Below are positions 36,801 to 47,496 of a stretch of 64,000 nucleotides of DNA, piece after piece. The DNA is from Gordionus sp. m RMFG-2023 (Eukaryota; Nematomorpha; Gordioida; Chordodea; Parachordodidae), in NCBI RefSeq assembly GCF_954871325.1, contig NC_088775.1, positions 27,691,561 to 27,755,560 on the forward strand. Reading direction: 5' to 3'. Under the pieces are notes generated by a model that had not been told where the DNA came from, did not search any database, and was given only the letters and a program-made list of their open reading frames with translations. Position 1 is the stretch's first letter; each line of letters begins with the position of its first letter. A program made the translations under genes and the position numbers.

Positions 36801-38013
36801 ATTAACATAAAATGAAAAAATTTTTAAGTTTTCATCATTATTTTTGGAGTTATGATGTGGATTCTCAGTTTAGTCAATTTTTTAATTTTTTTTTAGATTT
36901 TTGGTATTTTAAAAATATTTTATTTTTTTGACTCATTTGGTGTAAACTAACTTATATTAACATAAAATGAAAAAATTTTTAAGTTTCCATCATTAATTTT
37001 GGAGTTATGATGTGGATTCTCAGTTTAGTCAATTTTTTAATTTTTTTTTAGATTTTTGGGATTATAAAAATATTTTTTTTTTGACTCATTTGGTATAAAC
37101 TAACTTATATTAACATAAAATGAAAAAATTTTTAAGTTTCCATCATTATTTTTGGAGTTATGATGTGGATTCTCAGTTTAGTCAATTTTTAATTTTTTTT
37201 TAGATTTTTGGGATTTTAAAAATATTTTATTTTTTTGACTCATTTGGTGTAAACTAACTTATATTAACATAAAATGAAAAATTTTTTAAGTTTCCATCAT
37301 TATTTTTGGAGTTATGATATGGATTTCAGTTTAGTCAATTTTTTAATTTTTTTTTAGATTTTTGGGATTTTAAAAATATTTTATTTTTTTTGACTCATTT
37401 AGTGTAAACTAACTTATATAAACATAAAATGAAAAATTTTTTAAGTTTCCATCATTAATTTTGAAGTTATGATGTGGATTCTCAGTTTAGTCAATTTTTT
37501 AATTTTTTTTTAGATTTTTGGGATTTTAAAAATATTTAATTTTTTTGACTCATTTGGTGTAAATTAACTTATATAAACATAAAATGAAAAAATTTTTAAG
37601 TTTCCATCATTATTTTTGAAGTTATAATGTGGATTCTCAGTTTAGTCATTTTTTTAATTTTTTTTTAGATTTTTGGTATTTTAAAATATTTTATTTTTTT
37701 TGACTCATTTGGTGTAAACTAACTTATATAAACATAAAATGAAAAAATCTTTAAGTTTCCATCATTAATTTTGGAGTTATGATGTGGATTCTCAGTTTAG
37801 TCAATTTTTTAATTTTTTTTTAGATTTTTGGGATTTTAAAAATATTTTATTTTTTTGACTCATTTGTAAACTAACTTATATAAACATAAAATGAAAAAAT
37901 TTTTAAGTTTCCATCATTATTTTTGGAGTTATGATGTGGATTCTCAGTTTAGTCAATTTTTTAATTTTTTTATAGATTTTTGGTATTTTAAAAATATTTT
38001 ATTTTTTTGACTC
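33886..38013 (+). repeat. Tandem array, about 27 monomers of about 154 bp
   Basis: GTTATGATG marks each unit: 33936, 34091, 34236, 34390, 34544, 34691, 34846 and so on to about 37928, with spacing mostly 145-156 bp. Each unit contains ACTCATTTGGTGTAAACTAA, TTAACATAAAATG, CATCATTATTTTTGGAGTTA and GGATTCTCAGTTTAGTCAA. The last motif contains the inverse of ACTAAACTGAGAAT, which is also the terminal motif of the element. Confidence 0.95.
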
Positions 38014-38744
38014 AAAAAAAATAAAATATTTTTAAAATCTAAAAAAAAATTAAAAAATTGACTAAACTTAGAATCAACATCATAACTCCAAAATTAATGA
38101 TGGAAACTTAAAATTTTTTCATTTTATGTTAATATAAGTTAGTTTACACCAAATGAGTCAAAAAAATAAAATATTTTTAAAATCCCAAAAATCTAAAAAA
38201 AATTTAAAAAATTGACTAAACTGAGAATCTACATCATAACTCCAAAATTAATGATGGAAACTTAAAAATTTTTCATTTTATGTTTATATAAGTTAATTTA
38301 CACTAAATGAGTCAAAAAAATAAAATATTTTTAAAATCCCAAAAATCTAAAAAAAAATTAAAAAATTGACTATACTGAGAATCCACATCATAACTCTAAA
38401 AATAATGATGGAAACTTAAAAATTTTTTCATTTTATGTTAATATAAGTTAGTTTACACCAAATGAGTCAAAAGAATAAAATATTTTTAAAATCCCAAAAA
38501 TCTAAAAAAAAATTGACTAAACTGAGAATCCATCATAACTCCATAAATAATGATGGAAACAAAAATTTTTTCATTTTATGTTAATATAAGTTAGTTTACA
38601 CCAAATGAGTCGAAAAAAAATAAAATATTTTTAAAATCCCAAAAATCTAAAAAAAAATTAAAAAATTGACTAAACTGAGAATCCACATCATAACTCCAAA
38701 AATAATGATGGAACCTTAAAATTTTTTTCATTTTATGTTAATAT
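38014..38744 (-). repeat. Five inverted monomers facing the main array
   Basis: Reverse-complement copies of the same monomer. Counting from the outer end, each shares the private variants of the corresponding left-arm monomer: the first has AAGGTTCC, the second a short ATGATGGATTCTC form, the third TTTTTAGAGTTATG with CAGTATAG, the fourth GATGTAGATTC, and the fifth GATGTTGATTCTAAG. The arm is therefore a copy of the outermost five left units. Confidence 0.93.
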
Positions 38745-39125
38745 AAGTTGGTACCAAATCAATTAATCCAGAGCGAAGAATTATGCTCCTAATTCATATT
38801 ATTTTTAATTAAAAACTAACATTTTAATAATTTACGCTATCTAGCGGAATTTATTTTATGATATATAAAATATTATGGGTGTTTTATTTTCTATATAATA
38901 GATTTGTTATACATATTATAAATTTATAAACTACAATATCTTTTCTTTTCTAATTTATATATTTAAATAATTTTAATTTTGGATAAATTTAATTTTTATA
39001 ATAAAAACCTTTTTTTTAAAGTTTTTAAAATATAATTGATAGGCCTAAAATAAATTTTACCTGTTAATTCTCAGTTTACCTGTTAATTCTCAGTTTACAT
39101 GTTAATTCTCAGTTTAATTACACCC

Positions 39126-40039
39126 TTCAGTTTAGATATATATTGCATAAAGTAAATAAGATTGATAATAAACTTGAATAAAAATTGCTTATATTGCTAA
39201 TCTGCATATTACAAGCAAAGAGCTTAAACTTATTTTATAAGGTATGACTATATTATTATAATTAATGTAAATATTAATTATTAACAAAATAAAAAACTTT
39301 TGATAAAACATAATGTTTGATTAATAAAATTGTATCAGTAGCTAATTAAATATAAAATTAAAATAAATAATGGACTCTTGATATTAAGAACTAGAGGGTA
39401 AAATAAATATTATAAATATAACCATGGTATTACTAATGAAGAATTGGTTCTAAGACAAATAAATTATCATCGATGTACTCATCATGGTGTTAATGGCGTC
39501 TCCAGCTGATTTCAATTGATACATGCTTTTTATGAATGAATTGTCAGTCTAGGTATTATTATATGTCATTGGTAGCTAGGTAATTTAATATAATAAATCT
39601 TAGAATAGACTAACAAATTCAATTCATATTAATAATTAATTTTTGTTCTATTAGTTCAATATTTAATTTCTTCGATTCTTTACATACTTTAATAATTTCA
39701 TCGAGAGTAATTAAATCTCTTATCTTTACACTTAATCTTTTGATGAGCTTGCTACCTCAATTTTTTTTTCTATATGTCATATCCAACGAAGTTATATTCC
39801 AAGTTGGCAAATACTAATAATCGTACAATTATAACTAACTTTTACTTCCATTTTGTATTCCAGTCGTAGAGCCGCTAATCTTTTTATTTCTAGCTTTAGC
39901 AGGTTCTAGTATGAGCCTAAATAAATTTTTTAATTGATTTCGGAACATATCGATTGAAGTTTTGCAAAAACGTCTTTAGCCAGATTGCTAACAAATGTGG
40001 CTTTGTCATTAGCTAAACACGTTAAAAAAAATTCAACTT
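39126..40039. other. AT-rich intergenic DNA, possible decayed coding trace
   Basis: 39650-40010 read on the - strand gives fragments such as NDKATFVSNLAKDVFAKLQS, which look protein-like but match no family I can name and are followed by stops. Otherwise no feature. Confidence 0.3.
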
Positions 40040-40630
40040 TATGTATATGAACTTCAATGTTTTAACTTATTTAGGTAGGTATAATTTTATTAAAACATTG
40101 TCGCTAGTAATTTATTATTTAAATATTGTAAACCATATTTAAATAGTAATTATAGGTAATATAAAAATTAGTTCATAATTGTAATGTTAAATAAGTATTT
40201 AAAATGGTTACAAATTACTAGTAAAATTGCACTTTTACACACATATTTGACAGTTAGAGAATATATTATAGTTAATATTTTAACAAAATTTATAAATCAA
40301 TGCTCTTGATAATAAATATAGCAACAATTTGCATTCAATTATTTAACGCCATCTATTTATTTTAAATAAAAAATATTATTCATCTCACAATGTATTTAAA
40401 AAATATTTTCTGAGTCCTTATCAATATTTTATAGTTTTCTGTAAAATATATAATTCACTATATTGGTAAAAATTATTTGATTGTCATATGATAATTGATA
40501 AAATTAGAAATACTGTATATCTACGACATATAATATTCCACTGTTTGCATTGCGCTTTAATTTTTTTATTTAATTTATGATTTAATTAATTTTATCAATA
40601 GTTTTATAATTATATTTTACCCTTAGTTTA
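40040..40630 (-). repeat. Dispersed repeat shared with the two hAT-like elements
   Basis: The reverse complement of 40500-40625 matches 12890-13010 closely (CATAAATTAAATAAAAAAAT, then ATATGTCGTAGATATACAGT). The reverse complement of 40190-40390 matches 20925-21120 (AATAAATAGATGG, GTCTGTAAAAGTG). Boundaries of this copy are unclear and no TIRs were identified. Confidence 0.7.
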
Positions 40631-40910
40631 AAAAAAAAATCCTGCCATGTTATTTTTGTGACACTAGCTATTTTAAAAATATAATACAATGAGCTAATGT
40701 AAAATAATTTTAAGTTATATCCATTTTTAAATATTTAATTTGAATAATGAAACAAATATTAAGTTATTTGGGAAATTGTAAAACTTATATTTTTTTTTAA
40801 TCCGCTTTACAAAAATAAAATAAAAGAAATTTATATTATGTTTAAAAATAATGTTTTGTTTCAAAATGATAAATCAAATATTTTGAGATAGGTCTAAATC
40901 GCTAAAAATT

Positions 40911-41207
40911 GGGATCTTTTTATATCTCCTAGAAAATTTTTAAGCTAAATTTGAAGTATTATTAATAGATTCTAGAAAAGGAAATACTTGTATTTAATTG
41001 GGTTTATAAAAAAATTACTAAAAATAGAGCAAATGCTTTTGGGAATAAAATAGGGAATAGATGATATTTTTTCCATAGTTATTTTTTTAAATATTCAATT
41101 TAAATACACGTGTTTACTTTTCTAACATAAATTAAGATTAATTTTAAATTTACTTTAATTTTTTTTAGGAGATTTAAGGGGATTCCCAATTTTTAGCAAT
41201 TTTGTTT
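40911..41207. mobile_element. Possible short TIR element of about 300 bp
   Basis: GCTAAAAATTGGGATC followed by TTTTATATCTCCTAG at the left pairs, inverted, with GGAGATTTAAGGGGATTCCC and AATTTTTAGC at the right. The pairing extends about 35 bp with mismatches. No TSD identified; no coding. Confidence 0.5.
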
Positions 41208-41596
41208 TAGCTACTAAGAATGAGAACCAAAATTTTCAATAAATTTACTAACTCCAAAAGTAAGCATTTATAAATTTGATATATTCAATTAAATATTATA
41301 ATTTTACTTATTTAAAAGCGTAGACTTAGGTATTATATAATACCGTAATCTTATTTTATTAATAACTTTACTTTATATTATTATATTTAACTTTTTTTAA
41401 TTTAACATATTATTTATACCTGTAAAGTAGAGATATATAGATCATTTTAAAGTCAAATGATAAAATATTTATATAAATATAATATTATAGTATAAGCAAA
41501 ATCAGCATAAAGGCCTTTTTACTGGCCATGGTTTAGCATATATTAATAATTTCTTAAAGAGAGGTCTATTATTTTACTCATTCATCTTTTGTTGAA
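41208..41596 (+). promoter_or_regulatory. ATG13 upstream region with a minimal upstream ORF
   Basis: No TATA or initiator can be assigned in such AT-rich DNA. The ATG nearest upstream in a good context, GGCCATGG at 41525-41532, opens a two-codon reading (Met-Val-stop, 41528-41536) some 60 bp before the ATG13 start. If transcribed, it could damp translation of ATG13. The transcript start is unknown. Confidence 0.3.
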
Positions 41597-41743
41597 ATGT
41601 CAGAAAAGCAGCAGATTGATAAAAAGGATCTTGAGAGGATTTATAAATATTTGGCTTATAAAACAATTCAAATTATAGTACAATCAAGGCTGGGTGAAAG
41701 AATAAATACTTATTCTAAACCCTTTTCAGGTGGTCAAGAATGG
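41597..41743 (+). CDS. ATG13: ATG13 autophagy scaffold, first coding exon
   Basis: Encodes the first 49 residues of Atg13, the HORMA-domain subunit of the Atg1/ULK1 kinase complex that, with FIP200 and ATG101, starts autophagosome formation in the cytosol. The reading KKDLERIYKYLAYKTIQIIV and QSRLGERINTYS matches the vertebrate N-terminus [20 protein letters not shown] and QARLGEKICTRS as I remember it. The ATG at 41597 gives the expected few residues before that block. The exon stops after a Trp codon: GAATGG followed by GTAATG, a good donor. The open frame runs on to 41830, but the later residues do not resemble Atg13. The next exon (55966) begins with FN, as expected after the WFNL motif. 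Phase 0 at the junction. The reading is clean and is probably a functional host gene. Confidence 0.9.
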
Positions 41744-41830
41744 GTAATGAAAATAGAAACAATTTTTTTAGGAAAATATATTTTTATAAATGATATTTTT
41801 TTGAAAGCTATACTTTCAAATAATACTTAA

Positions 41831-43069
41831 GGATATAATTATATTTATTCTTATTATTGTTTTTTTAATAGATAAAATAATCTAATCACATTCTAATTGG
41901 ATTAGTACCAATTATTAACATCTTAAGAATCTACCAATTCGTTAATTATAATATTATAATCATTTCAAAAATTTATAAGAGATGAGATAGGGTTCTTTCC
42001 ACTTAATTCTAAAAAGATTTTCAGAAATATACCATTTATAACTTATTCTGAACATTTTGCCAATATTTCCCACACTTTTTTTAAAATTTTGATATATTTA
42101 TATGGAATTATTTTACTTATGAAAAAAATAATTACAAGCTTCTGGTATTGATATAAACATTCTATTCTATTTCTTTTATTGATATTAGATTTTCTTGGTT
42201 TATATTGGTACTAATTTAAATTAAAAGAAAATTGGTAATTAAATAACACTTAATTGTATAATTAAATTGAAGAAAAGCATGAAGTATCCCATTTTTGAAA
42301 AAGACAAGGCAACCATTCCTCAAAAATTTACTAATATAATTCCTCTTTTTTAAAATGAAGATTCACCCCCCCCCCCCCCCTTCCCCTAACTACCAAGATG
42401 TGAAAGATAAAAAGTATTGTACCAAAAACCAATACCAACAAAAAAAACGCATTTATTTTGAAACTTATTTAAAACAAAATATAGCAAAATATAAAAACAA
42501 TAGAAATATATAACTGTCTCTTTACATGGAAAGATTTGGAAGTTCAATCCTACTTTCTCTCCAAAATTTAGAAAATTCATATCTTGTGCATGGCATCTTC
42601 ATAGATAATGTTGTTAAATGGCTGGATTTTAAAAATGGCTACACAAGCCTGGATATTTTGCTCATAGATAGTTGAATGGTTTGGATATCTTTTAACAAGT
42701 TTGTGTAATTTTTTTTGTCTAAAATATTGGATTAGCCATTTTTAAAAATTGAGCCATTTGACAAAATTATTCATAGAATAATTAGCATTCATATTGTAAG
42801 TCATTTAAAGTGAAACTATAATTTGTGCTAATTATATAATGTTTATCTGCTAACTTTGTCAAATAAACTTGATATTTCCTCTTGGTTTTCAGTTTCTATA
42901 TTCAAATCTAATAACATATTTTTAAAATTTTAAAGATTCCAAATTGGCTCTTTTTTGTACCTATGAGCTCCACTATCTCGAGAATCAGGTGTGATAGCGA
43001 GCTAAAATAAACAGCTTTCTTATTTTATTACCCATTTAAATACTTCCAGAAATTTTTAACAATTTTAAA
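41831..43069. other. Intron DNA with poly-C run, no element recognised
   Basis: A/T-rich with a C-run near 42366-42380. The open frame at 42386-42580 on the - strand has no family motif. Nothing else supported. Confidence 0.4.
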
Positions 43070-43115
43070 AGGGGTCGGCCGAATCGTGATCTATATGACA
43101 TGGAATGACCCTTAG
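43070..43115. repeat. Solo terminus of the 43370-50251 element family
   Basis: GGGGTCGGCCGAATCGTGAT, then GACATGGAATGACCC, matches the right end of the large element at 50210-50251 in the same orientation. It lies 255 bp left of that element's own left end. No left partner was seen upstream. Confidence 0.65.
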
Positions 43116-43639
43116 TGAAATTATAATATCTATCCAGTTTAGCTAAAGAGGCTAAAACAGCATTAAGAAAAACTATTATAACGCTGAACTTGTTCAAAAA
43201 TGCTAGTATATGTAGTTGAAATTGAGGGAGTGTTTATACATATGAGGCCTTCTTCATAGCTAAATTAAATGGCTTCAGAAATTACTGATAAATATATGTC
43301 ATACTATCTCAAAAAATATGGATTTCAACCTGCCTCTTAATTTTGATGAAAATTAATCTCCTAGCTTTTGGGTCATTCCATGTCAAATGAACAAGAAAAT
43401 TAGGACTTTTGGCCGACCCCTTTCAATTTCGATAAAAAGTTGTAGACTGGTTATATATGTTCACATTAGATCATAAACAAAATTTTAGCACATTAGCAAC
43501 CATATTAGCTGAGATAATTGGTTAAAGGTCCAAAAAAGTATCTTTTTGCTTTTTACTGATGTTATATACTTAGTTTTTAATTTAAAACTAGGGGTGTACC
43601 GATACTTTTTAGAGGCCGATCCGATCAAATATTTCCAAT

Positions 43640-45837
43640 TAGAGGTGGGTGCGGGCCTAATTTTTCATTCACGCCCTCCCGCTTACGGTGGCAATAAAAA
43701 AAATATCACGCCCATTCATGCTTATAACTAAAAAAATTTCGACCCGACCCACCCGCTCACGACAAGCAATATTTTGATTCACGCCCGTCACGCCCGAAAA
43801 TTCACGGTGTTTTAAATTTTTCAAAACTATTGCTATAATTTTACACTTTTTTGAATTCATTCTATTTATTTCTCTAATTTCATAATCCATATTAATAACA
43901 AAAAATAAATACAATCTATAAATCATAATTTATTTAGAAAAAGTAGAATGTCCATTTTTTTTATTTCAATTGTTACGCCTTTCCTCTAATAAGAGATTGG
44001 CTACAGAAAATAACCTTTCACTAGAAGCCGAACTTGTCGGGGCTGACAAAATTACTCGCTAATTTTCTCAAAAAAGGAAATGAATATTTCTGCTTCCAAA
44101 ACTTCAAAATGTTGTTGTATTATTTATCTTATATGAATATTTTAAGTTCATCCTCACAGCTTCCATCGTTGATGTTGATCAGAATCATTAGAAATTCTCT
44201 AAATTTTTTATTTAGAATATACGGTCTTTTTTGAGTGTAGGATGAATTAGGAAAGTGATAGTTGGTATTGATCATTTAGAATATACGGTTTTTTATGAGT
44301 TTAGGATAAGTTAGGAAAGTTATAAATCATAGTTGGCATTGACTTATGCATATCATCTAATTTTATATCATTTAGCATTTTTAAGATTGTTTTATATATA
44401 TCGTTTTCTTCTTTTATTAAAAACTTATGTCTTTTGAAATTCGGATCTTGAATTAAGCCTACCTTATGTAGTGGCTGCATAATAATCTTCTAAAAGAAAT
44501 CTTGTTCTGTATTTTAAGTTTTTAATTATTATTGCATCACGTTCAAGAAGTTAACAAAATTTTATTAATTTTTGTTTCCATAGACAAATTTCATTTATTG
44601 TGGGACGGGAATCTGCTCTCAGATTATCCGAGCATTCTTATAAATATTGATAAAAATTTATCTAACTCGCGTATGATACTGATATCAATTGTGGCTAATA
44701 TATTTAATTCTTGCTTGCTAAACAAGTACACCTGTATTTCAAAATATGATTTTAAGAAACTCTGTATCATGATATATACACAGTTCCATCTCGTTATTCA
44801 CGTTATTACATCTTGTTTAAGGGTGTGGCTTAGTTTGCTATTAGCTGTAGATTGTTCGAAATATTGTACTATTTTTTTACACCATTTATATTTAAGGCTA
44901 TTTCAGTTAAACAATTGTCAAAAATATAATGCATAATATTATTTAGTATATGGCATATACATGCTAGCGTTTCGTCATCACTGAATGCACTTATAAGATT
45001 TGCTCCGTAATCACTCACAACTATACATTTATTTAAGTAATTTTCTACTTCTGTATATTCTCCTAAAATTGAATTGATTACACTTATAATTTTGACCTTT
45101 TTTTCATCCATTGCCTTTGTGGCCAAAACAAATGTTTTTAATTAAAATTCTTAATGATAATATGTCCTATAATGGTTAAAAAACTTAGGTTTTTATAGTC
45201 ATCCATCCAAATATCTGTGATTATCGACAAGTAATTATTATTGATCATGCTTTTTATCTTAAATTTTATTTCATGGGAGAGTTTTCCGGTTCACAACTTT
45301 TAATTTTTGTTATCCATATGTAACACCAACATTTATTTCTTGCCTAGCTTGTAAATCTTCACTTTCTGTTGCATTTAAAGATTAAAGATCTTTACAAATA
45401 AAATATAACTGACTTTTCTGTAAAAAGTTTAAGCAAAATTTAGCATAAAGTCTCGCGATAAAAAACACCTATACATAAAAAGAAAATAGAACTAACGAAA
45501 TGATATCGGATGTTGTTAATAAAATGCGGAAGATTTTTACTTTTCATAAATTATTCTTTTTTAAAAAAGAACTAAATTAAATAAGAAAATACATAATATA
45601 ATTATAAAATTGCAAATTTATAATTATAAAATTACAAATTTATATTTATAAAAAAACAATTTTAAAAATTAAAATTTCCGTGATTCACGGGAAATTTATG
45701 TTCACGCCCGATCACGCCCGGGAAAAATTTTGGGAAGGCCCGTCACGCCTTGGAATTTAAAATTTATTTACACTCACGCCGTGACCCACCGTGACACGAT
45801 GGGTCACGCGTAATTTCACGGCCCGCGCCCACCTCTA
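43640..45837 (-). mobile_element. hAT element (inner) with CACGCCC subterminal arrays
   Basis: Inverted termini TAGAGGTGGGTGCGGGCC and TAGAGGTGGGCGCGGGCC differ at one position. TTTCCAAT at 43632-43639 and 45838-45845 is a perfect 8-bp TSD inside the outer hAT. Ends carry CACGCCC/TCACGCCCG units (43669-43800 and 45690-45830). The interior has a decayed - strand hAT transposase. It is the youngest layer of the nest. Confidence 0.95.
43970..45126 (-). pseudogene. hAT transposase of the inner element, disrupted
   Basis: At 45126-44869 the - strand reads KCIVVSDYGANLISAFSDDE and TLACICHILNNIMHYIF, the hAT core block with the second catalytic Asp and the Cys-His motif. Near 44060-43970 it reads LSAPTSSASSERLFSVANLL then EERRN, the dimerisation domain. 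The region between is interrupted by stops and frame changes. The N-terminal zinc finger was not recognised. Not functional. Confidence 0.85.
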
Positions 45838-46869
45838 TTTCCAATATTAAATTGATATTGGCCAATTACCGATCCGATATCATATCTAATTTTGTATTCT
45901 GTAAAGATACCAATGGTTTTAATTTTTTATATACTTTTTATTAGTATAACATCTATAATTTAACTAGACCATAACATGTCATTTAAATATATTATAATGA
46001 TCAGTTATAGTTTATATTCAATTCAATTGTAATTCTAAAAGTATATAAAATATTTTTATTGAAAAATCACTTATTTATATAATAAGTAATAACATTAATA
46101 AGTAATAAATATATTATTAAATTTGAAATAAATATTTAAATTAATATTTAAAATTAATATGTCGAAGATTTCTTTTTAGAAATACCAAAATTTCCAATTT
46201 ATCAGAGGTCAGTCTGCGGTGATCGGGACTATATCACTAGCTTCACTAAATACAGATTCTAAAGAGATTATTGCACACTTTTATAAACAGAATGCAAAAA
46301 AATAACAATATGGCAGAATGTTTATTAACTAATTATTACTATTAAAAAAAATTAAACATAAAAATGGATTTCGATTTTATTTATAAAAATAAATGGTTTT
46401 TAGATATAACTTTTTTTTAAAATGCTATAATATTTTATTTTTGTTAAAGTCGCCATTTTATATCGGATCAGAAAATTTTATAATATGGCCGATAGCCGAT
46501 ATTTTAAAATGGGTGAAATATCGGCCCGATCCGGTAAAAATATCGGTACATCCCTTAAAACTAAATATGATCAAATATTGAATCTAATCAATAGCTAAGT
46601 CAATAATTGATAATTATGGCGAAAACATCAAAATTAATTTTTTTTTAAAAATATGGGTCATCTTATGGTTAGTTGAAAATTTGAAATTAATATTTCGAAA
46701 TGAATATGATCTCCAATAAAAAAATTTTAAGAAATATTATTTGTTTACTATTTTTTTTATTAATATCTTCAACAATTAGCGTGGCTGGATATTTATTTTA
46801 AAAATTATTGATTTTATACTTTAAAAAAAATAGATGGCGCTATATACAATATTTAAAATGATAAAATTT

Positions 46870-47496
46870 ATTTGTTTTATTGTTTAAAAATATTCTCAAG
46901 TATAATATATCATAAAATTAGGTTATATAACTTATAAACCTCATTCCCCTGAGATATTCGCAGGATAAAATTTTTAATAATTTTTTTAATATTTAAATGT
47001 AAATTAAAAATAATTAAAAAATCCGACTAGCACACGAATAAAAAAGCAGGATTAAAGGAGTGCAGAAAAATTATTAAGGGAAAAATCGAAAATCTTTTTT
47101 TATGGAATTGTCATTATCTTAAATTATTAAAAAAATCAGAGATAAACAAAATTGTAGTTTTTTTTCGAAGAACAGAAATTTTTTGCTAAAAATTTATATG
47201 ATCAAAGTCTTTGAATTTTGAGCAAATGTTTAACACTAAAACAAATAATCAAATACGCCAGATGTTTTTATCTTTTATTATATAAAAAATAAACTGATTA
47301 TTAATAAAATTAATAAGCGAAATAAATCATGAAAACACAAACAATAAATCGCAATTGCTAAAAATACAAATTGATTTCTTTAATATTTTTTCACAAATTG
47401 TAAAAATAATTGATTCATCTTTAACATTTTTCTAATTTAAAAAATACTAATTTTTTATATTCTTACTTGTCTTTAAAAATAAATAAAATTTTCTAA
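46870..47496. other. Internal leader of the 43370-50251 element
   Basis: AT-rich, between the left TIR and the first transposase-like reading. No separate feature. Confidence 0.4.

Larger units (their letters stand above)
33521..39125. mobile_element. Foldback-type element with long inverted arms and tandem arrays
   Basis: The first 365 bp (33521-33885) and last 380 bp (38745-39125) are inverted copies at visibly lower identity than the arrays. Termini read CGGTGTAACTAAACTGAG (left) and GGGTGTAATTAAACTGAG (right, inverted). Two to three tandem AAACTGAGAATTGACAGGT units follow on each side. Inside are about 27 tandem monomers of about 154 bp in one orientation and 5 in the other, meeting near 38014. 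Flanks TTCAAGTTT and TTCAGTTTA may be an imperfect 9-bp TSD. No open reading. This is the architecture known from Drosophila Foldback elements; relationship by sequence is not claimed. Confidence 0.85.
43590..46554. mobile_element. hAT element (outer), itself split by a second hAT
   Basis: Termini GGGGTGTACCGATA (left) and, from the right, GGGATGTACCGATA, flanked by TTAAAACTA at 43582-43590 and 46555-46563 (8 of these 9 bp are the TSD; the exact cut is ambiguous). Subterminal CCGATCCGAT/ATCGGCC motifs lie at both ends. Its own sequence is only about 0.76 kb (43590-43639 plus 45846-46554). On the - strand near 46300-46190 it keeps a trace of the hAT dimerisation domain (ESVFSEASDIV). It sits in the left TIR of the 43370-50251 element. 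Confidence 0.88.

Noticed and set aside
33886-38744. Array first considered as a centromeric satellite.
   Set aside because: The array is enclosed by inverted unique arms with matching termini and flips orientation near one end, so a foldback element explains it better.
41744-41830. Extension of the ATG13 first exon to the stop at 41830.
   Set aside because: Residues after GQEW do not match Atg13, a good GTAATG donor follows the Trp codon, and the exon at 55966 supplies the expected continuation.
44532-44936. 134-codon + strand reading inside the inner hAT.
   Set aside because: The opposite strand encodes the hAT core motif SDYGAN...CHILNN in the same stretch; the + reading has no domain.
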